The position numbers were made by a program, and so were the translations under genes. DNA of 64,000 bases from Denitratisoma sp. DHT3 (GTDB lineage: Bacteria > Pseudomonadota > Gammaproteobacteria > Burkholderiales > Rhodocyclaceae). This document shows positions 45,346-53,773 of the stretch, piece by piece. The stretch is from positions 2,094,047 to 2,158,046 of the forward strand of contig NZ_CP020914.1 of the NCBI RefSeq assembly GCF_007833355.1. The letters run 5' to 3'. Each line of letters begins with the position of its first letter. Positions within the stretch are counted from its first letter, which is position 1. The notes below the pieces were generated by a model. That model did no database searches. It saw only the letters and a list, made by a program, of their open reading frames with translations, and had not been told where the DNA came from.

Positions 45346-46104
45346 ATGGATGGAAATTCTAGGCACCAAGTAATCAAGGGGCTGCAGGCGGGACTCCCCC
45401 GCGGGGCGCCGTTCGACCTTGCCACCCTGAGCCAGTTCGGGGTGTCGCCCCAGCTCGCCGCCCACTATGCCGACGGCGGGTGGCTCGTGCGCCTGGCCCA
45501 TGGCGTCTATGCCTTCCCGAACGATGAATTTGGGGTCTACGGTGCGCTGAAGTTCCTGCAGCAGCGCGTGCCCGGCCTGCACGTCGGCGGCAAGAGCGCC
45601 CTGGCCCTGCAGGGCGTGCGGCACAACCTGGGTAGCCGGGAGACGCTGGTGCTGTGGGGCGACGGTCGTTTCGCGTTGCCGGCCTGGTTCACCTCGCGCT
45701 TTCCGGCCCGCTACGTACACGCCCGTCTGTTCGACTGGCCGGACGCGACGCTGGCCGGCAGGACCCTGACCACGCCGCCTGGCCTCCCCGACGAGCTGCG
45801 GGTGGCAGCCTCCGAGCGTGCCGTTCTGGAGCTGCTTTACGAGGCCGGTGTCAAGCAGAGCCTCGAAGAGGCCCGCAACATCTTTGATGGACTGCGCTCC
45901 CCCCGCAAGGACTTGCTCGGGCAACTGCTGTCCTGCTGCGTCAGCGTGAAGGCCGTGCGCCTGTTCCTCACCTGGGCGCGCGAAACCCGCCTCGTGGATG
46001 TCGATGCCCTGCTCGAGCAGTATCCGGTTCGCACCGGCAGCAACGCGCGCTGGATGAGCCGGCTCGATGACGGCACCTTGCTGAGCCTGAAACCCCATGG
46101 ATAA
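45346..46104 (+). CDS. abiEi: AbiEi family antitoxin / transcriptional regulator
   Basis: A 252-residue protein with an N-terminal winged HTH (LATLSQFGVSPQLAAHYADG, residues 21-40, then WLVRLAHGVYAFP) and the AbiEi region VGGKSALALQGVRHNL. This is the antitoxin of type IV AbiE systems, which represses its own operon and counteracts AbiEii. The ATG at 45346 begins right at the HTH module; the open frame upstream has no domain. It overlaps abiEii by 8 bases. Confidence 0.9.
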   Translation: MDGNSRHQVIKGLQAGLPRGAPFDLATLSQFGVSPQLAAHYADGGWLVRLAHGVYAFPNDEFGVYGALKFLQQRVPGLHVGGKSALALQGVRHNLGSRETLVLWGDGRFALPAWFTSRFPARYVHARLFDWPDATLAGRTLTTPPGLPDELRVAASERAVLELLYEAGVKQSLEEARNIFDGLRSPRKDLLGQLLSCCVSVKAVRLFLTWARETRLVDVDALLEQYPVRTGSNARWMSRLDDGTLLSLKPHG

Positions 46105-46951
46105 GACCTACGCGGACACCGTTCGCCTGCTGCTGGCCGTCGCGCCCGACGTGTTCGCCAACGATATCTTCGCCATGAAGGGTGGCACGGCCATCAACCT
46201 CTTCGTGCGGGACATGCCGCGCCTGTCGGTGGACATCGACGTGGTGTACCTCCCGTGGCAGACGCCGCGCGACGAAGCGCTGCAAGCCATCAACCAGGAG
46301 CTGGCCGCCATCGCCATGCGCGTTGCACCACTGGGCGTGCAGACACGCCTGGTTCGCGCCAAGGACCTGGGAGACACCAAGCTGATCGTCGAGAACGACG
46401 CCAGCCAGGTGAAGATCGAGGTCAACGTCGTGTTCCGAGGCAGCGTGCTGCCCGTCGAGCGGCGGCCGCTGAGCGCCAGCAAGCTGGTGGCCGCGCTGGA
46501 TCGGCAGCACCCGCGCGACCTATTCGACGTGTGGCAGCTCTTTGAGTCGGGCGACATCAGCGACGGCATGGTCGAGTGCTTCGTGATCTATCTGGCGGGC
46601 CACAACCGGCCGCCCCACGAAGTGCTGTTCGGCAACGACAAGGACATCGCCGGCGAGTACGAGCGGGCCTTTGTCGGGATGACCGAAGTGGGCTGCTCCC
46701 TGGAGGTGCTGCTCGATGCTCGCGCCAGGCTGCGGCGCGAGTTGCCACAGCGACTGAGCACTGCGCACAAGCAGTTTCTGAGCGGGCTGGCGCGCGCAGA
46801 ACCGGACTGGTCGCTGGTGCAGTGCCAGCACGCCGCGCAACTGCCGGCACTGCGCTGGAAGCTCGCCAATCTCGAAACCTTCCGCAAGCGCCGTCCCGAC
46901 GACTTCGCAGCGCAATCCGCCGCCCTCGACACCGGCTTGGGCCAGAGCTGA
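46097..46951 (+). CDS. abiEii: AbiEii-type nucleotidyltransferase toxin
   Basis: A 284-residue protein with the DNA polymerase beta-like nucleotidyltransferase motif KGGTAINLF (28-36) and RLSVDIDVVY (42-51, catalytic Asp pair). This is the AbiEii/AbiGii toxin family, reported to modify tRNA ends and arrest growth on phage infection. It is complete and coupled to abiEi. Family members also serve plasmid or island maintenance, so stabilisation of the ICE is an alternative job. Confidence 0.9.
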   Translation: MDKTYADTVRLLLAVAPDVFANDIFAMKGGTAINLFVRDMPRLSVDIDVVYLPWQTPRDEALQAINQELAAIAMRVAPLGVQTRLVRAKDLGDTKLIVENDASQVKIEVNVVFRGSVLPVERRPLSASKLVAALDRQHPRDLFDVWQLFESGDISDGMVECFVIYLAGHNRPPHEVLFGNDKDIAGEYERAFVGMTEVGCSLEVLLDARARLRRELPQRLSTAHKQFLSGLARAEPDWSLVQCQHAAQLPALRWKLANLETFRKRRPDDFAAQSAALDTGLGQS

Positions 46952-47022
46952 CGAGCGTCCCGCAGCGCCCCACTTGCCGGGATTGCCCCATGCCGCATTC
47001 ATCGTGGCGCCTGCGCAGCAGC

Positions 47023-47130
47023 GGCCCTATACCCAAAGGCTTCCGACAAAGGCCAAAGGGCTGGGAAGGGGCAAAGGAAGGGCCCCAAGGGGAAAGGCCC
47101 TATCCTGAAAAGGCCAAAAAGGCGCCCTCG
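47023..47130. other. Purine-rich repeat region upstream of the relaxase gene, candidate oriT
   Basis: The 204-base gap before the MobH relaxase gene holds a strand-biased tract. GGCCCTAT occurs as direct repeat at 47023 and 47096, and AAAGG-type words (AAAGGC, AAAGGCC, CAAAGG, AAAAGGCC) recur between 47035 and 47121 with almost no T on the + strand. Origins of transfer often lie next to the relaxase gene and carry such repeats. No nick site can be assigned from the sequence alone. Confidence 0.4.
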
Positions 47131-47155
47131 AGCAGCCCTCCATCCGGGGTTCGCG

Positions 47156-49006
47156 ATGCTCTCGCTGTTCCAGCGCAAACGGGTGCCACCCACCACCGGC
47201 ACACCGCCCACATCCGCCATCGAAGCTCCGAAAGGGTTGATGCGGCCGGAGTCGGCCGCATCGCTGCTGGCCACGCCGCGTCGGCAGAAACTGCTGGAAC
47301 ACATCTGGCAGCGTACATCGCTCTCGCGCCGACAATTCGCCACGCTCTACCTCGCCCCACTTGAGCGCTACGCCGAGCTTGTCCAGCAGTTCCCGGCTTC
47401 CGAGAACCACCACCACGCCTATCCGGGCGGCATGCTGGATCATGGCCTGGAGATCGTCGCCTATGCGTTGAAATTGCGGCAGTCGTACCTGCTGCCTGCC
47501 GGCGTCACGCCCGAGGCACAGGCGGCCCAGGCCGAAGCCTGGACCGCAGGCACGGCCTACGCGGCCCTGCTGCACGACATCGGCAAGATTGCAGTCGATC
47601 TGCACGTCGAGCACGCTGACGGCAGCATCTGGCATCCCTGGCACGGCCCGTTGCGAAAGCCGTACCGCTTCCGTTACCGAAAGGAGCGTGAGTACCGCCT
47701 GCACAGCGCCGCCACAGGGCTGCTCTACGCACACCTCCTCGATCGGGACATCTTCGACTGGCTCAGCGGCTATCCCGACCTCTGGGCCGCGCTGCTGTAC
47801 GTGCTGGCCGGTCAGTACGAGCACGCTGGCACGCTCGGCGAACTGGTCGTGCAGGCCGACCAGGCATCGGTCGCCCAGGAACTCGGCGGCGATCCCAGCA
47901 AGGCGCTGACGGCGCCCCGGCATGCGCTGCAACGCAAACTGCTCGACGGCTTGCGCTACCTGCTCAAGGAAGAGCTCAAGTTGAACCATGGGGGGCCGGC
48001 GGACGGCTGGCTGACCCAGGACGCGCTGTGGCTGGTGAGCAAGACCGTCTCCGACAAGCTGCGCGCGCATCTGCTGTCGCAGGGCGTCGACGGTATCCCG
48101 GCGAACAATACGGCGGTCTTCAATGTGCTGCAGGATCATGGCATCGTGCAGCCGACCCCGGATGGCAAGGCGATCTGGAAGGCTGCTGTCACCAGCGACA
48201 CCGGCTGGTCGCACGCCTTCACCTTCCTGAAACTCTCGCCGGCGGTAATCTGGGATGCCGCCGACCGGCCGGCGCCGTTCGCAGGCCGTGTGCAGGTCGA
48301 AGAGGAACAAGCGGAGCCGACGCCGCAGGCGCCGGCGGTGCCCGATGGGCCGCGCGCGGAAGGCATCGAAGCTGCATCCGCGAGCACGACGCCGATCGCA
48401 TCCGCAGCCATGGACACCGGCGTGGCCGCGCTGCTCGACCTGCTGGGCGACACCGCTCCACCCCCGGCACCGGAGATCCCGAGTTCCCCTGTTGCCGAGC
48501 CCGAGCCGGCCCCTTCGACCGTGCCCCCGCCGCAGATGGGCCTCGCGCCTGCCCAGGATCGCGCGGAGCCCTCCGGGGCGCACTTCATGGCCTGGCTGCG
48601 TCAGAGCATCCAGACGCGCAAGCTCATCATCAACGACGCCAAGGCCCTGGTGCATACCGTCGCCGGTACGACCTACCTCGTCAGCCCCGGCGTGTTCCAG
48701 CGCTACGCGCAGGAGTACCTTCAAGTCGCCGCGCTGGCCAAGCAGGAGAAGCTGGAGGGGTGGCAGTGGGTGCAGAAGCGCTTCGAGAAGTTGGGACAGC
48801 ACCGCAAGCAGCCGAGCGGGCTGAACATCTGGACCTGCGAAGTCACGGGGCCGCGCAAGTCGCGCCGGCTGCACGGCTACCTGCTCGCCAGCCCGGAGGC
48901 GCTGTTCCGGGAAGCGCCGCCAGACAACCCATACCTGCGGCTCCTCAACGAGGCCGCAAAGCGCGAAGATTCAGCCCTTGGGACCAAGGACGACGATCAG
49001 GCGTAG
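47156..49006 (+). CDS. MobH-family conjugative relaxase
   Basis: A 616-residue relaxase of the ICEclc/SXT type (TIGR03760, TraI_2 N-terminal domain). The HD-like metal motif is visible as ENHHHAYPGGMLDHGLEIV (residues 83-101) and ALLHDIGKI (137-145). A Pro-Ala-rich linker (about 375-465) leads to a C-terminal winged-helix domain (TraI_2_C) with RKLIINDAKALVHTV near 492. It nicks at oriT and leads the strand into the channel. The ATG at 47156 is preceded by the candidate oriT. The gene is full length. Confidence 0.93.
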   Translation: MLSLFQRKRVPPTTGTPPTSAIEAPKGLMRPESAASLLATPRRQKLLEHIWQRTSLSRRQFATLYLAPLERYAELVQQFPASENHHHAYPGGMLDHGLEIVAYALKLRQSYLLPAGVTPEAQAAQAEAWTAGTAYAALLHDIGKIAVDLHVEHADGSIWHPWHGPLRKPYRFRYRKEREYRLHSAATGLLYAHLLDRDIFDWLSGYPDLWAALLYVLAGQYEHAGTLGELVVQADQASVAQELGGDPSKALTAPRHALQRKLLDGLRYLLKEELKLNHGGPADGWLTQDALWLVSKTVSDKLRAHLLSQGVDGIPANNTAVFNVLQDHGIVQPTPDGKAIWKAAVTSDTGWSHAFTFLKLSPAVIWDAADRPAPFAGRVQVEEEQAEPTPQAPAVPDGPRAEGIEAASASTTPIASAAMDTGVAALLDLLGDTAPPPAPEIPSSPVAEPEPAPSTVPPPQMGLAPAQDRAEPSGAHFMAWLRQSIQTRKLIINDAKALVHTVAGTTYLVSPGVFQRYAQEYLQVAALAKQEKLEGWQWVQKRFEKLGQHRKQPSGLNIWTCEVTGPRKSRRLHGYLLASPEALFREAPPDNPYLRLLNEAAKREDSALGTKDDDQA

Positions 49007-49032
49007 GCATGCGACCGCTGTGCGGGCCGGCT

Positions 49033-49332
49033 TCAATCTGCGGATGGGGCCGACTCCGCCAGCTTGGCTTCGGTCAGCGTCATCAAGTGGGCGGAACTGC
49101 ATTTCAGCGCACGGGCAATCTTGAGGATGAGAGGGAGCGTGGGGACATGCTCGCCGCGCTCGATCTTGCCCATGTGCGACCGTTCGATGCCGGCCATGTG
49201 GGCCAGCGTTTCCTGAGCGATGCCCTGGCTGGTTCTTTCTTCCCGCACGGCAGCCCCAAACGCGATGGCTGGTTCCGCTTCGTAGGTAGTGGTGCCGGTG
49301 GGGCGGCCCCTTTGGATCGAACGCTTTGGCAT
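49033..49332 (-). CDS. XRE-family helix-turn-helix regulator
   Basis: A 99-residue protein with a Cro/CI-type HTH: AVREERTSQGIAQETLAHMA and IERSHMGKIERGEHVPTLP. It is a DNA-binding repressor-like protein of unknown target. The ATG at 49332 is used; TTG at 49338 is in frame. It converges with the relaxase gene. Direct TTAAAC repeats 29 bases upstream are a plausible operator. Confidence 0.85.
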   Translation of the reverse strand: MPKRSIQRGRPTGTTTYEAEPAIAFGAAVREERTSQGIAQETLAHMAGIERSHMGKIERGEHVPTLPLILKIARALKCSSAHLMTLTEAKLAESAPSAD

Positions 49333-49360
49333 TGCCAAGAGCGTCGAACACGGTCACGAT

Positions 49361-49381
49361 TTAAACCACGTTAAACTTAAC
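49361..49381 (-). promoter_or_regulatory. TTAAAC direct repeats upstream of the XRE gene
   Basis: TTAAAC occurs at 49361 and 49371 (10-base step), followed directly by TTAAC at 49377. The AT-rich block is unusual in this GC-rich region and lies 29 bases from the XRE start, so it may be promoter and operator of that gene. Confidence 0.35.
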
Positions 49382-49404
49382 TCATCCAACGGCTTCGAGA
49401 TCAG

Positions 49405-50064
49405 TTGCCACGAGTTCACCGCCTGGGGGAGCTGGACGTGGAATCGAGTGACATCACCGCCGAAATTCGCATGGCCGTCCTCGGCGAATGGGTGCCTCCC
49501 CAGCTCGCCGACGTGCTCGCCCTGCAGCGTGCCGAAGAGCCGGAGACCCATGCCGTCCTGGCCGGGTGGACAGATCCCGGTCGAGGCGCGGAGCTGCCGG
49601 GCGACGGCTTCGACTTCGCCTTGTCTGCGGTTGCCCGGCAGTGGCCTGGCTGGGTATGCGAACCGCTGTGGCATGACACGCTGGCGGTCGCCGTGGCCAA
49701 GCGCTCCCACCTGCTGGCCTACCGTGAAGTGCCGTGCCAGGAAGTGCTCAAGCAGCCCTTGATCTGCTCGCAATCCACGGCTCATGAACCATGGCGCATG
49801 ACCGCACAGCGCGTGTTCGAGAACGCGCTGCAGGAGCGGGAGCAAACGGTGGAGACATTCGATGTGGCGATGACGCTGGTTGCCGCCGGGTACGGGATCG
49901 CCATTGCGCCGTCGGTGAAGCTGGCCGGCTACGCGAACCGCGGCATCGCCGCGCGACCCTTGGCTGGCGCACCAACCGTCGTGATGGCTTATCTCCTGTA
50001 TCCACGTGCGCGCCTGACCGAACCCGTGGCCAGGTTCATTCAACGCGCTCGCAGCGTGTCCTGA
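49405..50064 (+). pseudogene. Truncated LysR-type regulator, effector-binding domain only (copy 1)
   Basis: About 215 residues of a LysR substrate-binding domain: ELDVESSDITAEIRMAVLGEW, LLICSQST-like PLICSQSTAHEP, TVETFDVAMTLVAAGYGIAI, and a C-terminal arm. The N-terminal HTH that all functional LysR regulators need is missing; the only start codons are TTG/GTG. I call it a remnant. Its last 328 bases are repeated in diverged form at 51745-52072 on the far side of the P450 gene. Confidence 0.7.
49737..50064 (+). repeat. 328-bp direct repeat, copy 1 (LysR 3' end)
   Basis: This segment and 51745-52072 start with CCAGGAAGTGCT, end at the LysR stop, have equal length with no indel and share roughly four of five bases by eye. 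They are in the same orientation and enclose the P450 gene. Confidence 0.75.
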
Positions 50065-50161
50065 TGCCTCGAGTGCCGCAGCTACGTGGCAAAGTTGTGC
50101 CCGGCGGATACCACTGTTGCTGATCAGGCAGTCCGACGATTGCCATGCAAGGCAACCGGGG

Positions 50162-51310
50162 CTACGCCAACACAACCGCCACCTTGGCCCACCCACCGAC
50201 TGGAGATACCGCCCGTTCGGCCGGTTGCTGTGGCTCAAGTGCAATCGACGACGTTGCGGCGAGGAGTTCTTGTACCGCGATGCGCATTTCCAGCGTCGCC
50301 AGCGAGCGCCCGGGGCACGCGTGCCTTCCGATGCCGTACACCAGGTTTCGATCGGCGTTGCGCTCCACATCCAGGGCGTCGGGGTCGCCAAAGACCGTCT
50401 CGTCTCGGTTCGCGGAGGTCCAGTTCAGCTTCACGCGTGCCCCTTGCGGCAGTTCAACGCCGCCGATCGTGACGGGGCACGTCGTCACGCGCCGATTGGA
50501 TACGAACGGATCATCGATCCGAAGGATCTCGTCGATCATGGCATCGATCTCGGCGTCAGGCACGCCCGAGCGCAGTTGATCCTGCACAGCGGGGTGCGTC
50601 GCCAAGTAATGAACCAGCACGCCGATACACTGCGCGATGGAGCCCAGGTCCCCTCCCGTCCAGTTCCGCAGAACCGACACGATCTCTGCGTCGGTCAGGG
50701 GCCGGCCGTTCACTTCGGTCCGCATGAGCCGAACGGTGACATCGTCAGTGTCGTCCTCGCGCGCCCCGCGGCGCGGCTCGAGCACCGACCGGATCAGATC
50801 GTCGAACGACTCCGCCACCTGCCGCGTCCAGGACCTGTCGCCCGAGCGCGTCGCGGCATGGTTCTCGGCAACCCAGTCCACGAGGCGATCTTCGAGATCA
50901 GCCGGCCAGCCCAGCCACGCGCTTTGCGCCCGGACGGCAAACCGAACGCCCACTTGGGACACGGCGTCGATGGCGACACCCCTGGGCAGCGACGCGACCA
51001 AGTCGGCCGCCACCCGACGGAATCTCTCACGGAAGGGGGTGAGCGCCTCCGGGGTAAGGAAGCGGTCCAGGGCCTCCCGGTATGCCGTGTGCTCGGTTGA
51101 GTCCATGCCATTCGGGACGTGGAGTTGGCTCGACACCGCGCTGGAAAACCGATCATCACTCAGCGCAGCCTGCACGACCAGCTCGTGCCTCAGCAGCACC
51201 CACTCGCCATGGACGTTGCGCACCACGCCGTGCCGGGGACGCAACTCGTCGGTATAGGCCCTCAGGTCCCTGCCGGCGGCAGACACGTCGTCGGGCATGT
51301 GATCGGTCAT
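50162..51310 (-). CDS. Cytochrome P450
   Basis: A 382-residue soluble bacterial P450. The heme-binding loop is YGIGRHACPGRSLATLEMRI with the thiolate Cys near residue 332; the ExxR helix appears as DEILRIDDPFVSNRR. The I-helix reads NWTGGDLGSIAQC and lacks the acid-Thr pair of most oxygen-activating P450s. A strong ribosome site (AAGGAGGGGG) fits ATG 51310. No ferredoxin or reductase gene is nearby. The substrate cannot be told. It is cargo between two LysR fragments, so acquisition with its former regulator is likely. Confidence 0.9.
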   Translation of the reverse strand: MTDHMPDDVSAAGRDLRAYTDELRPRHGVVRNVHGEWVLLRHELVVQAALSDDRFSSAVSSQLHVPNGMDSTEHTAYREALDRFLTPEALTPFRERFRRVAADLVASLPRGVAIDAVSQVGVRFAVRAQSAWLGWPADLEDRLVDWVAENHAATRSGDRSWTRQVAESFDDLIRSVLEPRRGAREDDTDDVTVRLMRTEVNGRPLTDAEIVSVLRNWTGGDLGSIAQCIGVLVHYLATHPAVQDQLRSGVPDAEIDAMIDEILRIDDPFVSNRRVTTCPVTIGGVELPQGARVKLNWTSANRDETVFGDPDALDVERNADRNLVYGIGRHACPGRSLATLEMRIAVQELLAATSSIALEPQQPAERAVSPVGGWAKVAVVLA

Positions 51311-51744
51311 CCCTACCCCCTCCTTGCGCCCCAGGCAGACGGCGGTCGATACCCAGGTCATTACGTAGGAACAAATAGCCGTCGCTGCCACCCGAGCGGC
51401 TCCGCCAAGAGGCGATTCGTCAAGCAGCACCTGCGCCGCTGCCCCGTCGTTGGAGTGGCGGTACCGGACGGTCTTGGACCGGAGTCGGCCCGGCACCAGC
51501 GCTGGACAGCTGATGGGAGCGCGCTTCAGCGTCGGGTTCCCGACGATAACACAATCCGAGACTGCCGACGTCGCCGATAGCTTGTGCTCACATTCTAACG
51601 CCCGCCGACCAGCGTGAGGACGCCCGTCCGCTTTTGGCCGTTATGGAGATCGCACATAGCGGCCAGGAGCGACCGCACGTCAGCGCGGCCACAAAGCGGT
51701 CATACATTACGGGTGCCTGCGATCCGGCCTACACACAGTCCAGG
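51311..51744. other. Gene-free region upstream of the P450 gene
   Basis: 434 bases with no convincing ORF, RNA or strong repeat. The P450 ribosome site lies at its left edge, so the P450 promoter is probably in here, but no clear -35/-10 pair could be fixed. Confidence 0.5.
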
Positions 51745-52072
51745 CCAGGAAGTGCTGAAGCAGCTCTTGATCTGCTCGCAGTCCACGGCCGGGGAGCCAC
51801 GGCGAATGACAGTTCAGCGTGTGTTCGAGAACGCGCTGCAGGGCCGAGAGAAAACGGTGGAGACCTTCGACGTGGCGATGACGCTTGTTGCCGCAAGGTA
51901 CGGGATCGCCATTGCGCCGACCGCAAGACTCACCAGCTACTCGCGCAGAGGCATCGCGTTGCGACCACCGGCTGGTGCGCCGACGATCGTCATGGTTTAT
52001 CTGCTGCGGCCTGACGTTCCCCTGGCAGGCTCGCGGGCAAGGTTCGTCCGGCGCGCTCGCTCAATATCCTGA
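51745..52072 (+). pseudogene. LysR effector-domain fragment (copy 2 of the direct repeat)
   Basis: About 108 codons in frame that repeat the C-terminal half of copy 1: EVLKQLLICSQSTAGEP, TVETFDVAMTLVAARYGIAI and a similar end. It lacks the HTH and the first half of the effector domain. Base-level match to 49737-50064 without indels makes it the second copy of a direct repeat. It ends 16 bases from the convergent integrase gene. Confidence 0.75.
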
Positions 52073-52088
52073 ACGCATCTCGCAGGCA

Positions 52089-53357
52089 TCACTCTCGTTC
52101 GATGACTCTCAGCAGCGCCCTGCGCCGCTTCGACAGCGGGCCGAAGGCTTCCATGATCTTGCTCATCGAGTCGCTACGGGCCAGCACATCAAGGATGTCC
52201 GCCCAATCCTGCATGATGATGGTGCGCGAGGCGATGTACTTGGTGTGGTCATACGGTGCGCGCGAGGAATCCTTCTTCCGTTTCGAGTGCGCCAGTTGCA
52301 GGTCGACGCGATTCTCGGGATAGCTCAACAAGCCAAGCAGTGTGGTCGCTGTCGCGCGGAAGCCATGCGAGGAAAACTGGCCTCCGTAGCCCATGCGTTC
52401 CAGCACCTTGTTGAGCGTCGTGGCTGACATCACCTCTCCAGGCTTGCGGAAGCTGGGGAACAGCACCTCCCCTCCACCTGTCAGCGTGTGCAGCTCTTTC
52501 AAGAGCACGGTGGCCTGCCTCGAAAGCGGAACGATATGCGGTTGCCGCATCTTCATGCGACCCGCCGGCACTGTCCAGATTGCATTGTCCAGATCGAACT
52601 CAGACCAGTGCGCCTTGCGGAGTTCGGCCGTACGGACGTAGGTGAGAGCCATCAACCGCAGCGCGATGACGGTGACGCGATAGCCCGCATCATCCACACG
52701 GCTCAGGAACTTGGGAATGTCCTGCCACGCCAGCGGTGGATGGTGGCGAACCCGCGGGCGCTTGACCGACCGTTTCAGCAGCGCCGTCGGATCACTGTCG
52801 CAAAGCTCCTCACCTGCCGCGTATGCAAAGAGCTGGCTAGACCATTGCCTGATCAGGATCGCCACAGTGGCGGCACCACGCTCGGCAACGCCCTGGATGA
52901 GCGGACGCAAATGCGCGGTGCGAACCGAGCTGATCGGCAGCTTGCCCACCTTGGGAAAGACGTCCTTCTCCATGGTGCGCTTGACCTGCGCGGCATAACC
53001 CTCGCTCCACTGCACGTTGCTTGCCATCCACCTGCGCGCTACGGCCTCATAGGTATTGTCGCCCTTTTCGAGCTGGGTGGAGATGCTGATCCGCTTCTCC
53101 ACGACGGGATGCACGCCCTTCTTGACGAGTTCCCGCGCGCGATCCCGCTCGTTGCGCGCGGCTTCCAGCGACACCGCGGGGTACTTGCCGATCGCGTAGA
53201 TCGCAGGCTTGCCGCCAAGCCGATAGCGATAGCGCCACAGCTTGCTGCCGTTGGGCGTGACGTACAGAAAGAGACTGCCTCCATCCTTGAGCCAGTACGG
53301 TTCTGCTTGAGGGAGGATGGTCTCGACCTTGCGGGCCGAGAGCAGGTTCATGGCCAT
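52089..53357 (-). CDS. int: P4-type tyrosine integrase of the ICE
   Basis: A 422-residue tyrosine recombinase with an N-terminal DUF4102 arm-binding domain (LFLYVTPNGSKLWRYRYRLG) and the catalytic C-terminal domain: Arg in LTYVRTAELR near residue 243, HGFRAT near 330 and the nucleophile Tyr in YDHTKYI near 373. It integrates and excises the element. The gene reads away from the chromosome, starting at the edge of the element as in ICEclc intB13. ATG 53357 has a GAGAGGTGA ribosome site that falls inside an inverted repeat. Confidence 0.92.
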   Translation of the reverse strand: MAMNLLSARKVETILPQAEPYWLKDGGSLFLYVTPNGSKLWRYRYRLGGKPAIYAIGKYPAVSLEAARNERDRARELVKKGVHPVVEKRISISTQLEKGDNTYEAVARRWMASNVQWSEGYAAQVKRTMEKDVFPKVGKLPISSVRTAHLRPLIQGVAERGAATVAILIRQWSSQLFAYAAGEELCDSDPTALLKRSVKRPRVRHHPPLAWQDIPKFLSRVDDAGYRVTVIALRLMALTYVRTAELRKAHWSEFDLDNAIWTVPAGRMKMRQPHIVPLSRQATVLLKELHTLTGGGEVLFPSFRKPGEVMSATTLNKVLERMGYGGQFSSHGFRATATTLLGLLSYPENRVDLQLAHSKRKKDSSRAPYDHTKYIASRTIIMQDWADILDVLARSDSMSKIMEAFGPLSKRRRALLRVIERE

Positions 53358-53773
53358 CTGTGTATATCACCTCTCAGGAGGTTCGATATACACGGAAATA
53401 TACACACTTGCGGCAGATTGGCCTAGCCGTCACTGGACCAACAAGGAATAAGAATCGCTTTAAATCATTGTCTTGCGCGACTTCCACGGAATGCAGCGGA
53501 GCTTGATGGACGTCAATCGTAGTTGTCGATCATCAGCAGCATGTCATTGTCCGTCCCAAGTGTGTAGAGGCTGTTCGAATCGCGCGAGCCGCAGGCATGA
53601 GTCCTGCCGGCGGGCGGGAAATGGCGTCGTCTGGCGGGCTAGCGCCGCCAGCGGAAGGGAACGAGCCAGCAGGGGGAAATGAAAGGCTGCATGGGGCCGA
53701 TTCTATCAACCCCGGGCGGATCGTGCACTGCGCCGGCCGGGAAGCGGCCGGCGGCGGGGCCGTCCGCCGCCGT
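53358..53773. other. ICE-chromosome junction region without genes
   Basis: 416 bases between the integrase and the carbonic anhydrase gene. The first 50 bases hold the integrase leader repeats. The element end should lie somewhere in the rest, but no tRNA and no obvious attachment repeat is visible. From about 53.6 kb the composition is like that of the following chromosome. The other element end is outside the window, so the attachment core cannot be matched. Confidence 0.5.
53360..53407 (-). promoter_or_regulatory. Inverted repeats covering the integrase ribosome site
   Basis: GTGTATATC (53360-53368) and GATATACAC (53385-53393) form a perfect 9-bp inverted repeat around a CCTC/GAGG core, and a third copy AATATACACAC follows at 53397. 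The left arm includes the integrase ribosome site. This may be an autorepression operator, an integrase arm-binding site or an RNA hairpin that hides the ribosome site. Confidence 0.45.

Noticed and set aside
53571..53592. tRNA T-loop-like TTCGAATC near the ICE edge
   Set aside because: Flanking bases do not form a T-stem or acceptor stem on either strand.
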